64,000 bases of DNA from contig NZ_ATVP01000006.1 of assembly GCF_000420785.1 (NCBI RefSeq), forward strand, positions 1-64,000, in the 5' to 3' direction. This document shows positions 10,687-19,814 of this stretch, in pieces. This DNA comes from Streptococcus hyovaginalis DSM 12219. GTDB lineage: Bacteria; Bacillota; Bacilli; Lactobacillales; Streptococcaceae. A model generated the notes under the pieces. It did not search any database and was not told where the DNA came from. It saw only the letters and a program-made list of their open reading frames with translations. The position numbers were made by a program, and so were the translations under genes. Position 1 is the first letter of the stretch. Each line of letters opens with the position of its first letter.

Positions 10687-11640
10687 TCACTTGTTTCTTA
10701 TTTTATCATAATTCCAATAAAGTATTGGGGAATAGACCACTAACTGATGACTAGGCTTCCTCTGGCCGTAATAGGCCTCAAAACAAGCGTAATAACTAGC
10801 AATGGCCTCATCATTAGAACTTAGAGGAGAAACTACTTTTGGCAGGCGTACCTGTGGATAGAAAGTATCATCGGATTCCGTGATCAAGTTATGTCCCTGG
10901 CAATAGGCCTGCTCTTGTGCTTTCAGCCATTTGCTATTACCATAGGATAATTGTTTCTGAATATAGGCAGCTACATTCCGCATTAAAGGAATGGGCAATG
11001 AGCAATTCTTTCGACATGCAAAAGGTAAGCGTAGACCATTTATCATGCCTTTTCGCATCGGTACCCCTTTTTCCAAATAGACTACTTTGCCATCAAGCTG
11101 TTCATGAATCATGTACTTCAGTCTCAACTCTTGCTTAGCTAGATCCGCCTCCCATAAATAAAAGCCCAGCCAGGGGCTAAAGTTGAGAAAATGGTAATGT
11201 AGGGTTCTCAAGCGCCGTTTCACCCAAAGTTTCTCTCCTAATAACCACTCGACATGTAGCCCTTGCTGATGATAGGCTTGTGTACGTTCCTTAAGTCTGT
11301 CCGAAGATAAGGGAGAACATTGCACCTCTAAAACCAGGCTATCATTGACCAAAAGATCTGCTATCTGACCAATATCAGGGAAGCGCTCCTCCACAGACAC
11401 CACTTCTGTCTGTGACAAGGATGTAAACAAGAGAGCCTTCAAGCCCAAATGTTCTTGAGACTCACTATCATAAATTCCTTGACAGTCTTTGATAGTAATG
11501 TGTGCAAAGTGTCTGCGCACCTTCTTTCCGTGCCTTAGGCGTAGTGGTGCCCGACAGTCTGGACAGAAAAAAGGACCCTCAATCTGGTCATCCTTTAGCA
11601 GATTGATAAGCTGTTTCTTTTGATTATGAGCCACTAACAT
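10687..11640 (-). CDS. coiA: Competence protein CoiA
   Basis: 317 aa. N-terminal Cys pair (PFFCPDCRAPL) and RRHFAH segment, then a nuclease-like core with LVLEVQCSPLSSDRL, matching the CoiA family (putative restriction-nuclease-fold protein). CoiA acts in late competence with incoming single-stranded DNA and RecA-mediated recombination. RBS GGAGG precedes ATG. A near-consensus SigX box sits upstream. The gene is intact although comEC is not found at its usual place beside holA in this window. Confidence 0.9.
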   Translation of the reverse strand: MLVAHNQKKQLINLLKDDQIEGPFFCPDCRAPLRLRHGKKVRRHFAHITIKDCQGIYDSESQEHLGLKALLFTSLSQTEVVSVEERFPDIGQIADLLVNDSLVLEVQCSPLSSDRLKERTQAYHQQGLHVEWLLGEKLWVKRRLRTLHYHFLNFSPWLGFYLWEADLAKQELRLKYMIHEQLDGKVVYLEKGVPMRKGMINGLRLPFACRKNCSLPIPLMRNVAAYIQKQLSYGNSKWLKAQEQAYCQGHNLITESDDTFYPQVRLPKVVSPLSSNDEAIASYYACFEAYYGQRKPSHQLVVYSPILYWNYDKIRNK

Positions 11641-11680
11641 GATTACCTCCGTGATCCGACTTATGGCAGGTTCACTAATC

Positions 11681-11688
11681 TATTCGAA
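11681..11688 (-). promoter_or_regulatory. Candidate SigX (cin-box) promoter of coiA
   Basis: Minus-strand TTCGAATA differs by one base from the combox/cin-box consensus TACGAATA and lies about 41 bases before the coiA start, a plausible -10 position for a SigX promoter. Confidence 0.5.
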
Positions 11689-11742
11689 ACTTTTCTTCAA
11701 AAGATACTGCAGCTAAAAAGAAACTGTGCCCACTTTGACTTG

Positions 11743-12462
11743 CTAAGCTCTGGTTTGATCAAGGAGGATCGCTATCTCATCCTTAGCCAAAGGACGATAC
11801 TGGCCCCTTTCCAAATCGCCTAGCTTTAAAGGGCCAAAGGCAATGCGTTTGAGATAAGTCACTTTGAGACCGTAAGCAAGGAACATTTTTTTGACTTGGT
11901 GAAATTTCCCTTCTGTAATGACTAACCTCGCTCTACTCTTGGTCTCCTCAGCATTTAGGATATCTAGCTGGGCTGGTTTACAGATATTACCATCTAGAAA
12001 ACGAACGCCTTGATCAAAGAAGTCGACAGCATCCTCAGCTAAGTAGCCATTAACTTCTACAAGGTAGGTTTTAGATATATGATGACTGGGATGTAAGAGT
12101 TTAAAGCCAAGGGGGCCATTATTGGTGATTAGAACAAGCCCTTCTGTATCACGATCTAAGCGACCAACTGGATAGAGCCCATCTTTACTGACTTCCTTAG
12201 CCAGCAAATCTAAGACTGTTTGGTGCTGATCATCTTTACGAGCAGTGACAATACCTGCAGGCTTATGCAGCAAGTAGTAGACTAGACTAGAATCTCTCAC
12301 CCTCTGACCAGCCACCTCAATCTTTTGGACTTGAGCATCTACAATGGTATTAGCCCCGGTCACTAACTTCCCATCGATCTTTACTTGGTGACTCTTCAGT
12401 AATTTCTTGATCTGATTGCGAGAACCAAAACCTTGTTTTTTTAATAATTCATCCATACGCAT
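11743..12462 (-). CDS. rsuA: 16S rRNA pseudouridine-516 synthase (RsuA family)
   Basis: 239 aa. N-terminal S4 RNA-binding domain (MDELLKKQGFGSRNQIKKLLKS) followed by the pseudouridine synthase core with the catalytic-Asp motif GRLDRDTEGLVLITNNG. C-terminal KFHQVKKMF motif is typical of RsuA/RluB. Two starts are possible two codons apart. The second Met begins the S4 domain exactly. RluB or RluE specificity cannot be excluded. Confidence 0.88.
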   Translation of the reverse strand: MRMDELLKKQGFGSRNQIKKLLKSHQVKIDGKLVTGANTIVDAQVQKIEVAGQRVRDSSLVYYLLHKPAGIVTARKDDQHQTVLDLLAKEVSKDGLYPVGRLDRDTEGLVLITNNGPLGFKLLHPSHHISKTYLVEVNGYLAEDAVDFFDQGVRFLDGNICKPAQLDILNAEETKSRARLVITEGKFHQVKKMFLAYGLKVTYLKRIAFGPLKLGDLERGQYRPLAKDEIAILLDQTRA

Positions 12463-12575
12463 ACTAAAAGTTTACCATAAAGAGAAAATAAGGACCTTGA
12501 CAGATAGTTTTTATCGCTTTATCTTCAAAATTGTGTTAAAATACTAATTAGTAATAGCAATTCAAGGAGGATATT

Positions 12576-13532
12576 ATGGGACTATTAGTAGATGGCGTTT
12601 GGCAGGATAAATGGTATGATACCAAATCAACCGGCGGTAAATTTGTTCGCAGCCAGTCACAATTTCGCAATTGGATAACCAAGGATGGCAGTGCCGGACC
12701 AAGCGGTAAAGAAGGATTTAAGGCCGAGTCTGGTCGTTATCACCTCTATATCTCTTTGGCATGTCCCTGGGCCAGTCGCACATTGATGATGCGTAAACTC
12801 AAAGATTTGGAAGACCACATTTCTCTGTCAGTTGTTAATCCCTATATGCTTGAAAACGGTTGGACTTTCGAGGAATACGACGGGGTTATTCCAGACCCTC
12901 TTTTTGAAAGTCAATACCTCTACCAACTTTATTTACAGGCTGACCCAAACTATTCTGGTCGTGTCACTGTACCTGTCCTTTGGGATAAGAAAACCCAAAC
13001 CATTGTTAGCAATGAATCTGCTGACATCATTCGCATGTTCAACACAGCTTTTAACGATATTACTGGTAATACAGATGATTATTATCCTGAAAGTTTACAG
13101 GAGGCTATAGACGATATCAACGCTATTGTCTACGATAATGTCAACAATGGCGTCTATAAAACGGGATTTGCTACTGAACAATCTGTCTATGAAAAAGAAT
13201 TAAACAGTCTCTTTGCTGAGCTTAATCGTCTTGAGGAACTGCTAGCTTCACAGGAATGGCTAGTTGGCAATCAGATGACAGAAGCGGACATTCGTCTCTT
13301 CACAACTTTGGTGCGATTTGATGCGGTTTATTACGGACACTTCAAGTGTAATCTGAAACGTCTCGTTGATTACCCAAATCTTTGGAACTACACCAAGCGC
13401 ATCTACAATTTGCCGGGCATTCCAGAAACTGTTAATTTTGATCACATTAAGACGCACTACTATGGCAGTCACAAGACTATTAATCCAAACGGTATCATCC
13501 CACTGGGTCCTGAAATTGACTGGAGTCTCTAA
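12576..13532 (+). CDS. Glutathionyl-hydroquinone reductase / omega-like glutathione S-transferase
   Basis: 318 aa. Family signature ISLACPWASRTLMMRKL with the catalytic Cys in CPWA, and the conserved NPYMLENGWTF and PDP segments, match the YqjG/ECM4 family that reduces glutathionyl-hydroquinones. C-terminal all-helical GST domain includes WLVGNQMTEADIRLFTTLVRFD. RBS AAGGAGG before ATG. Cytoplasmic. Transcribed alone, divergent from rsuA. Confidence 0.88.
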   Translation: MGLLVDGVWQDKWYDTKSTGGKFVRSQSQFRNWITKDGSAGPSGKEGFKAESGRYHLYISLACPWASRTLMMRKLKDLEDHISLSVVNPYMLENGWTFEEYDGVIPDPLFESQYLYQLYLQADPNYSGRVTVPVLWDKKTQTIVSNESADIIRMFNTAFNDITGNTDDYYPESLQEAIDDINAIVYDNVNNGVYKTGFATEQSVYEKELNSLFAELNRLEELLASQEWLVGNQMTEADIRLFTTLVRFDAVYYGHFKCNLKRLVDYPNLWNYTKRIYNLPGIPETVNFDHIKTHYYGSHKTINPNGIIPLGPEIDWSL

Positions 13533-13568
13533 TAATACAAGAGTGACAATGCAGACTATAAAGTCATG

Positions 13569-13596
13569 ACCACCCGTTCGACGGGTGGTTTATTTG
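13569..13596 (+). terminator. Terminator after the glutathione transferase gene
   Basis: A perfect 9-bp stem ACCACCCGT/ACGGGTGGT with a TCG loop followed by TTATTTG. The very GC-rich perfect stem also resembles the subterminal hairpins of IS200/IS605 elements, but no transposase is present. Confidence 0.6.
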
Positions 13597-13641
13597 TCTC
13601 ACTCCTTGAGAAACAAGATGGACTGAAAGGTACGTAACCAA

Positions 13642-13673
13642 AATAATCCAAGGGCAAATGTCCTTGGATTATT
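13642..13673. repeat. Perfect 12-bp inverted repeat (hairpin)
   Basis: AATAATCCAAGG and CCTTGGATTATT flank an 8-base loop. T-rich sequence follows on both strands. It could be a bidirectional terminator between the plus-strand transferase gene and minus-strand nagB. Confidence 0.55.
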
Positions 13674-13689
13674 TGTGTCAATAAAATTA

Positions 13690-14007
13690 TTTTTAACCTT
13701 TTCTGACTCGAGAGTGGATACTAGCGTCTTCCTTTGGAATGCCTTATCTTAGTTTTCAGCCTTGTTAGTTCCAAGCGACAACTTAAATGGTTCTCATACC
13801 TTTTTATCCCGCCGCCTCTAAGCGGATAATATCGTTGCCTTTCTTAATTTGCCACCTCAAGTAGTTTTCTAGGGTGTTTGAGGTAGAAAGTCTCGATTTA
13901 GAGCTCACTTCGATCTCCAAAAACGCCGATTTTTTGTATTTCTATCAGAGTTTTCTGAGAACAAAATCCAGTTTGTCCTCGGTCTGAGTCCAGGACATTT
14001 GTCTATG
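13690..14007 (+). repeat. Structured intergenic repeat, copy B
   Basis: About 320 bases with no credible gene. Shares ordered blocks with the reverse strand of 53941-54258: CCTTTTCWGACT at the start, a CGACAACYTAAA..ACCTTTTTA hairpin (13775-13806), the block GAAAGTCTCGATTTAG (13885 on) followed by an ACTTCG-like end, and a terminal TTTGTCTA. Identity is patchy, so this is an old, diverged copy. Confidence 0.5.
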
Positions 14008-14021
14008 ATTTATCTTATTTA

Positions 14022-14723
14022 TTAGAGTTTGCTACCGGCTGCTTCATCGATGATGACAACAAGATCCTTATGCTTTTGTAGGACACTAGCAGGTAAGCTT
14101 TCCGTAACAGGACCTTGAATCATTTGTTTGATCGCTTCAGCTTTCTCAGCGCCAAAGGCCATCAAAACGATCGTCTTAGAAGCCATGATGGAAGCAATCC
14201 CCATGGACATAGCTTGTTTAGGAACCTCATCAATACTGTCAAAAAAACGGCTATTAGCTTCAATGGTTGATGGTGCCAAATCGACAATATGAGTCGTTTC
14301 ATCAAAAGATGTTCCGGGTTCATTGAAGCCAATATGCCCATTTCGCCCAATGCCTAGAATTTGAAAATCAATAGGGTTTTCCGCAATGATTTGATCGTAG
14401 GCTTTAGCAGCCGCCTCTAAATCGTCCGCTTTACCATCAGGTAGATAACTCACCTTAAAGGGCTTGGCATCGAATAATTCTTTTTGCATAAAGTAGGCAT
14501 ACGACTGTTCATTTTGGTCATCGATCCCAACATACTCATCCAAATTAATACTGACCATATCTGAAAATTCTAAATCCGATTGACGAATAGCTTCATAAAA
14601 GCCAAGTGGACTTGAACCTGTCGCTAGTCCTAACGTTTTGATCTTTGTTGCCATCTTTTCTGCTAATAGTTCAAAAGCAACTTTTCCGCCTTCTTGCGCA
14701 TCTTTTACAGTGATAATATTCAT
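14022..14723 (-). CDS. nagB: Glucosamine-6-phosphate deaminase
   Basis: 233 aa. Isomerase/deaminase motifs: [14 protein letters not shown] near the start, [11 protein letters not shown] and the catalytic loop [14 protein letters not shown]. Converts GlcN-6-P to Fru-6-P and ammonia, the committed step from amino-sugar use to glycolysis. RBS AGGAGG. Two NagR/DasR-type operator palindromes lie directly upstream, so expression should follow GlcNAc supply. Confidence 0.96.
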   Translation of the reverse strand: MNIITVKDAQEGGKVAFELLAEKMATKIKTLGLATGSSPLGFYEAIRQSDLEFSDMVSINLDEYVGIDDQNEQSYAYFMQKELFDAKPFKVSYLPDGKADDLEAAAKAYDQIIAENPIDFQILGIGRNGHIGFNEPGTSFDETTHIVDLAPSTIEANSRFFDSIDEVPKQAMSMGIASIMASKTIVLMAFGAEKAEAIKQMIQGPVTESLPASVLQKHKDLVVIIDEAAGSKL

Positions 14724-14736
14724 AGTTTCCTCCTAA

Positions 14737-14779
14737 TTGGTCTATATCAATCTTCATTTTTATTATATGGTATATACCA
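14737..14779 (-). promoter_or_regulatory. NagR-type (dre) operators upstream of nagB
   Basis: TGGTATATACCA (14768-14779) is a perfect palindrome and TTGGTCTATATCAA (14737-14750) is a second, imperfect one. Both match the TGGTNTANACCA pattern of GntR-family NagR/DasR sites. The proximal site overlaps the leader between promoter and RBS. The regulator gene is not in the window. Confidence 0.7.
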
Positions 14780-14887
14780 ATTTTTGTCAAGTATAATCCT
14801 AATAAACGATTGGCTAAACAAATCTCTCAACTAGTGTTACAATAGTCCTAATGTAAAAATGAAAAATAGATAATGCAAGGAGATAGC

Positions 14888-15934
14888 ATGAATACGAACG
14901 ACTTTGATTTTGATCTTCCCGAAGAACTGATCGCCCAAACACCTCTAGAAAAACGAGACAGTTCCAAATTACTGGTCTTAGACCCCGTTACTAAAGAGAT
15001 GACAGACACACACTTTGATCATATTATTGATTACCTTAATCCTGGAGATGCCTTGGTTATGAACAATACGAGAGTTCTGCCAGCGCGCCTTTACGGAGAA
15101 AAATCAGAAACACATGGTCATGTGGAATTTTTATTACTCAAAAATACTGAAGGAGATGACTGGGAAGTTCTTGCTAAGCCAGCCAAACGCCTTAAAGTGG
15201 GAGCAAAAGTATCTTTTGGAGATGGACGACTGATGGCGGAGGTTACTAAGGTGCTCGATCACGGTGGTCGTATCGTCCGCTTCTCTTATGACGGAATTTT
15301 CCTTGAAGTCTTAGAGAGTTTAGGCGAAATGCCCCTACCACCATATATCCACGAGAAACTAGAAGATCGCGATCGTTATCAAACTGTCTATGCCAAAGAA
15401 AATGGATCCGCTGCTGCACCAACCGCTGGTCTGCATTTTACGCCAGAATTATTAGCACGTATTGAAGAAAAAGGTGTCAAACTAGTTTATCTGACCTTGC
15501 ACGTTGGTCTCGGAACCTTTAGACCTGTTTCTGTTGACAATGTTGATGAGCATGAAATGCATTCAGAATTTTATCAACTCAGCCAAGAAGCTGCCGATAT
15601 CCTTAATGCTGTGAAAGAAGACGGTGGTCGCATTGTTGCTGTCGGAACAACATCGATTAGAACCTTAGAAACCATCGGTAAAAAGTTTCAGGGGAGGCTT
15701 CAAGCTGACTCTGGCTGGACCAACATTTTTATAAAACCCGGCTACACTTTTTCTGTTGTCGATGCCTTTTCGACCAATTTCCATCTGCCAAAATCAACTC
15801 TCGTCATGTTAGTCTCTGCTTTTGCAGGTCGAGAATTCGTTTTAGAAGCCTATCGGCATGCTGTAGACGACAAATACCGCTTCTTTAGCTTTGGAGATGC
15901 CATGTTTTTACAATGTCCAAAACCTAAAGATTAG
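14888..15934 (+). CDS. queA: S-adenosylmethionine:tRNA ribosyltransferase-isomerase
   Basis: 348 aa from ATG 14888, which is preceded by AAGGAGATAGC. An upstream in-frame ATG at 14873 overlaps this RBS and is unlikely. Motifs: [50 protein letters not shown], all typical of QueA. Transfers the ribosyl moiety of AdoMet to 7-aminomethyl-7-deazaguanine in tRNA to form epoxyqueuosine. Cytoplasmic. Divergent from nagB, a common streptococcal pairing. Confidence 0.96.
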   Translation: MNTNDFDFDLPEELIAQTPLEKRDSSKLLVLDPVTKEMTDTHFDHIIDYLNPGDALVMNNTRVLPARLYGEKSETHGHVEFLLLKNTEGDDWEVLAKPAKRLKVGAKVSFGDGRLMAEVTKVLDHGGRIVRFSYDGIFLEVLESLGEMPLPPYIHEKLEDRDRYQTVYAKENGSAAAPTAGLHFTPELLARIEEKGVKLVYLTLHVGLGTFRPVSVDNVDEHEMHSEFYQLSQEAADILNAVKEDGGRIVAVGTTSIRTLETIGKKFQGRLQADSGWTNIFIKPGYTFSVVDAFSTNFHLPKSTLVMLVSAFAGREFVLEAYRHAVDDKYRFFSFGDAMFLQCPKPKD

Positions 15935-15968
15935 ACAAAAACACTCCTCTAAAATGTTCAAAAAAGCC

Positions 15969-16015
15969 AAAAAGACACCACCTCTAGCCAAAAGGCTAAA
16001 AGTAGTGTCTTTTTT
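15969..16015. terminator. Bidirectional terminator between queA and the serine hydrolase gene
   Basis: AAAAAGACAC and GTGTCTTTTT arms with an inner TAGCC/GGCTA stem. Poly-A on one side and poly-T on the other serve both convergent genes. Confidence 0.75.
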
Positions 16016-16039
16016 CAATGCTTGAAGGGGTTACAATTC

Positions 16040-17134
16040 TTATTTTTCCTTTGTTAGGCCATTCATATTAACACGGTGCCATTCATTAATCACATAGGCG
16101 ACTTGTGTCAGCTGATTATAGCCGTATGGATTAATCTCAGATGAATTTTCATCAGATCCTCCTAGGTAACGCGTATAAAGGGCAACCATATAAGGATTCT
16201 CCTCCATAACGATAGCATCAATGTTTAAAGCTTCACGAACATAACCTGGTTTCTGATACACTTGCACATAAGGAAGGTAGGTCTCATAGTACTCTCCAGG
16301 GAAAGACTGATCTAGGAAATAAAGGATGTCTTTATACTTTTCCTTGTGTTTCCAGAGATAATCTAACACTTGAATATAATAATTCGTCGTCGTTTTGTTT
16401 CCTTCCTGCTTAATCGTTTTGATATCAGCTTTTGACTGACCATAGCGACCAAACTGTTTATAGGCTTTTTTCATGCCACCCAAACGCTCGGATAGGGCAT
16501 AGGCTGGTGTATTTTCTGAGTAAACCAAGGAATATTGTTGCATTTCTGGAATTGTCATAGCACCATTAAAAGCTGCGACATAGGAATCATGCTCTGGTCG
16601 ATACTCATAGTACGTATCTGTAATGTCATAGCGTTTCGTCATTGACAACTTACCTTTATCAACTTTATCAACAACAAGCATATTCAACGGTAACTTATAA
16701 GTAGATCCCGCTGTCATCTCTTGCGTTTCATTAAGTTCATAGGTACGACCAGTTGTTAAATCTTTGTAAGAAAACGCAATATTCGAATGATCAATACCTT
16801 GCTGATCCATATAGGCTTTGACAACTTCTGGTAAAGTCATATGCGCATAATCAAAGGCTAATCCATAACTTGTCATGACACCTAAATCAGCGGCCACAGC
16901 AGCATCTTTTTCAGCTTGTGTTTTTTCTGGAAGAGAATCACTTTTAAGTTTTGATGATGTCTCTTTTTTAGTCGGTTTTGTTGAAGATGATGATTTGGCG
17001 CTTGATTGTTTTGTTGTCTTATTTTCAGCGATAAAAAAAGGCTTAATGTAATCTTCATACCCAACAACCACTAATAACACCAAGCTAACTGCAATGGCAG
17101 TAAGTAATATCTGATTAATTTTTTTTAAACTCAC
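16040..17134 (-). CDS. Membrane-anchored serine hydrolase (class A beta-lactamase-like fold)
   Basis: 364 aa. Single N-terminal transmembrane segment (ILLTAIAVSLVLLVVVGY, about 9-26), a Ser/Thr/Lys-rich linker to about residue 75, then an extracytoplasmic domain with the SxxK nucleophile motif (GSTYKL, about residue 143) and an SxN-like SEN further on. The KTG-type third motif is not clear. This architecture is common in streptococci and is annotated as serine hydrolase. It could act on peptidoglycan stem peptides. Beta-lactam resistance should not be assumed. Confidence 0.75.
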   Translation of the reverse strand: MSLKKINQILLTAIAVSLVLLVVVGYEDYIKPFFIAENKTTKQSSAKSSSSTKPTKKETSSKLKSDSLPEKTQAEKDAAVAADLGVMTSYGLAFDYAHMTLPEVVKAYMDQQGIDHSNIAFSYKDLTTGRTYELNETQEMTAGSTYKLPLNMLVVDKVDKGKLSMTKRYDITDTYYEYRPEHDSYVAAFNGAMTIPEMQQYSLVYSENTPAYALSERLGGMKKAYKQFGRYGQSKADIKTIKQEGNKTTTNYYIQVLDYLWKHKEKYKDILYFLDQSFPGEYYETYLPYVQVYQKPGYVREALNIDAIVMEENPYMVALYTRYLGGSDENSSEINPYGYNQLTQVAYVINEWHRVNMNGLTKEK

Positions 17135-17366
17135 GATTTTCCCCTAACTCCTAATATTATAAAGGAAAATTGATTTTTTTCAATCATTTTCTTGCAAAAA
17201 ATAGCTCCTTTGTTTTTTACTAACTTATCTCATTTGTTAGCTAAAAAATGGTCACAGCAAAAAAGAGTAGGTTTCCCCACTCTTTAATCGTCATGATCCA
17301 GTTAGTTCAAATATCCGCTTTCTCTGAGAGTCCAACCAGTGTTCCACTGGATTCATTACAACTTAA

Positions 17367-17560
17367 GCTTTGTAAAGTTCATCAACTTTATTCCCACTCC
17401 TCAGCTACAAGGGCTAGTCGCTCCTTGTAACACGGAAAGCTCGATAGGCTTTCCTAGAGGACTGACTAGTTTTTTCTCGGAAAAATATCGTTTCCTCGAA
17501 AAAACGTCGCAGTTTCATTCAAACTATTTAGCAGCCTTGTAAAGTTCGTCAACTTTATTC
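17367..17560 (-). repeat. Duplicated sodA 3' end bracketing a hairpin-rich insert
   Basis: Bases 17367-17394 repeat sodA bases 17533-17560 at 26 of 28 positions. Read on the minus strand they encode NKVDELYKA then a stop, the SodA C-terminus. Between them are hairpins (TACAAGG/CCTTGTA, GGAAAGC/GCTTTCC) and a GGACTGACT block recalling the repeats at 13.7 and 54 kb. The flank 17135-17366 contains a TTTCC-rich hairpin but no gene. Confidence 0.6.
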
Positions 17561-18129
17561 CAGTTAATAATTTCAAAGAATGCTTTGATGTAGTTTGGAC
17601 GAACATTGCGGTAGTTGAGGTAGTAAGCATGCTCCCAAACATCTAAACCAAGGATTGGCGTGTTACCATCCATAAGTGGAGTATCTTGGTTTGGAGTTGA
17701 TGTCACCTCAAGTTTTCCTTCTGCATTAACAACTAACCATGCCCAACCTGAACCAAAACGTGTTGTTGCTGCCGCCGTAAAGGCCTCTTTGAAGGCGTCA
17801 AATGAACCAAAAGCGTCATCAATAGCAGCCTTGACATCTTCTGTGATTTCTGTCTTTTCTGGTGAAAGAAGTTCCCAGAACAATGCGTGGTTAAGGTGAC
17901 CACCGCCATTATTGATGAGGGCTTGGCGAATATCTTCTGGAATGCTGTCAACATCCGATAAGAGTGCTGCAACGTCATCTCCAAGTTCGGGGTGTTTTTC
18001 CAAAGCGGCATTAGCATTTGCTACATAAGTAGCGTGGTGCTTGTCGTGATGAAGGGTCATTGTTTCTGCATCAATTTGTGGTTCCAGCGCATCGTAAGCA
18101 TATGGAAGATCTGGTAGTGTAATTGCCAT
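17524..18129 (-). CDS. sodA: Superoxide dismutase, Mn/Fe type
   Basis: 201 aa, full length. Metal ligands seen: His in [14 protein letters not shown], His in NHALFWELL, and Asp/His in [12 protein letters not shown]. Streptococcal SodA enzymes use Mn (or are cambialistic). Detoxifies superoxide in the cytoplasm. RBS GAAAGAGG before ATG. Lies directly after holA, as in other streptococci. The 3' end has a partial duplicate downstream. Confidence 0.97.
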   Translation of the reverse strand: MAITLPDLPYAYDALEPQIDAETMTLHHDKHHATYVANANAALEKHPELGDDVAALLSDVDSIPEDIRQALINNGGGHLNHALFWELLSPEKTEITEDVKAAIDDAFGSFDAFKEAFTAAATTRFGSGWAWLVVNAEGKLEVTSTPNQDTPLMDGNTPILGLDVWEHAYYLNYRNVRPNYIKAFFEIINWNKVDELYKAAK

Positions 18130-18209
18130 ATTTAGTAACCTCTTTCATTTATTTGATACTACTATCTTATCGCTTTTTGAGACTGCTTTCAAGAAATTTG
18201 TTTATAACG

Positions 18210-19283
18210 CTATTTAGTAATACTTATTTCAAACTTCGAAGAAGACTTTCCTGCTAACGACATCATTTTTAAAAGAGCAATATCAAAAAGATAATCTTTG
18301 TCGAGCATCCCTTTTTTAACGTGATAATCTGCTTCAATCAGTGCTTTAAGACATTCTTGAAGAAAATGTAGAGATAAGGATGATGCATCTCGAAGGGCAA
18401 ATCGGACCTGATAGGGATTTACGCGACGTCCGAAGAGTTCTGAAAGGTCATCAACGATCTGACTCTCCTGCTTTCCTTGCTGGACTAGTAATTTTACCTG
18501 TAAAAACATCCGAAACTGGCCGATCATCACTGCCATCAATTTCACCGCATCTTCGCCCTGCAATCGCAGATCACGACTCAGATCACGAACAGCATCAACA
18601 TCGTTAGCTAAAACCAACTGGGTTAAATCAAAAATATTGTCCTGTAGGGTTTTGGGAATAGCTTCCTGAATGTCCGTTAACACAATTTTTCCTGATTTTT
18701 TATAAGATTCTAAAAAGCTCACATTTTTTAGGCTATCAGAGAAATCAAAGTTCGATTTGACTAAGAGGGCCTCAAAGGCGTCTCCCTCAAACTGTAACCC
18801 TTTCTGGCTTGCGTAAGTGCGTAAATAGTCCCTAAGTTCTTGTTCTTTTAAAGGAGCCGCTTCAAATAAACTTGCATCTCTTTTCAACCGTTTAACCAGA
18901 CGTCTCTTGCCATCCAATTTTCCTGGAGCGAAAATGATAAGATGTGTCGTTTCTACTGGATTTTCCACATAGGCTTCAAATTGTTTTAAATCAACATCCG
19001 ATAAATAGGCTTTTTTAGCAGTCGTCAAGTCTAAAAAATTATCCAAAATGACAATTTTTTCTTCAGCAAAAAAAGAGAGGCTTTCTAATTCTAAGGCGAC
19101 ATCACTGTAAGTACTATTAGCTAAATCAAAGAAAGCCATCGTTAAGTTAGAAGGATCATAGGCAATCTGTTTTAAGAAGCGTTCCTTCATCTGAGTAAAT
19201 TGGCCTAGATCTTCCCCTGTGACAAGACTAATTTGAGGCAAATGACTCGGAGATAAGTTTTCGATTTTGGTGATTGCAATCAT
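18210..19283 (-). CDS. holA: DNA polymerase III delta subunit
   Basis: 357 aa. N-terminal P-loop-less AAA+ domain characteristic of HolA (SLVTGEDLGQFTQMKERFLKQI, then LVKRLKRDASLFEAAPLKEQELRDYLR), with helical C-terminal collar domain (GRRVNPYQVRFALRDASSLS, EADYHVKKGMLD). Opens the beta clamp in the clamp loader. comEC, expected immediately upstream, is not present. Confidence 0.92.
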   Translation of the reverse strand: MIAITKIENLSPSHLPQISLVTGEDLGQFTQMKERFLKQIAYDPSNLTMAFFDLANSTYSDVALELESLSFFAEEKIVILDNFLDLTTAKKAYLSDVDLKQFEAYVENPVETTHLIIFAPGKLDGKRRLVKRLKRDASLFEAAPLKEQELRDYLRTYASQKGLQFEGDAFEALLVKSNFDFSDSLKNVSFLESYKKSGKIVLTDIQEAIPKTLQDNIFDLTQLVLANDVDAVRDLSRDLRLQGEDAVKLMAVMIGQFRMFLQVKLLVQQGKQESQIVDDLSELFGRRVNPYQVRFALRDASSLSLHFLQECLKALIEADYHVKKGMLDKDYLFDIALLKMMSLAGKSSSKFEISITK

Positions 19284-19814
19284 ACTGAGATTGTAGCATA
19301 AAATCAGTTATCAGGCTAAGAGAAGATAGAGACCGGAGCGCCTTCAACGATTTCTAAGAGACTTTGTTAACAGCTCTCCATTTCCCTAAGACTCCCCAAT
19401 TCAGACCCACTAGTTCTATCAGACCAAAAAACGTCATAAAAGCGGGAAACATCAGATACCCCTTTAATAGTACAGAAAGAATTTCTGTTTGAAGAGAGGA
19501 AATGATTGGTGCTACTGCAGCGCCTATGGTTCAAGTCAAAAGTGCCGGAAACCTTTGGACCCACAAGATAATGAGACGCGATGCCTAGTTACAAAGAAAA
19601 AAGAGATCCACTCAAGCTTTAAAATAGCAAAAAAGAGCTTGCTGAACAAACTCTCTTTAGCTTTATAGCGATTGGATTCAGAACCTTATAAGCACTCGAT
19701 TTTGCTTTTTTATTCTAGCTTATTGATAATTTTTCACTCTTAAAAGCCTGTCCAAGATTACCTTAAGATAGCTGCGTCATTCGTCCAAGGGAGTTGAGCT
19801 ACTTCTACAAATCA
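19284..19814. other. Gene-poor gap with a hydrophobic coding remnant
   Basis: 531 bases. On the minus strand one frame between about 19370 and 19520 reads as a hydrophobic stretch (APIISSLQTEILSVLLKGY, then FMTFFGLIELVGLNWG) ending at a stop near 19358, without a start or RBS. It looks like the tail of a lost membrane protein I cannot name. A weak AAAGAG..CTCTTT hairpin lies near 19630. Nothing else is seen. Confidence 0.4.

Noticed and set aside
13569-13596. IS200/IS605 end
   Set aside because: The hairpin looks similar, but there is no transposase, second end or guide sequence; a terminator explains it.
16040-17134. Beta-lactamase resistance gene
   Set aside because: Only the SxxK and a possible SxN motif are visible; the family is a common housekeeping-type streptococcal serine hydrolase.
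19367-19564. 65-aa minus-strand open frame
   Set aside because: No RBS, cysteine/serine-rich nonsense composition; a neighbouring frame has the more protein-like hydrophobic content.
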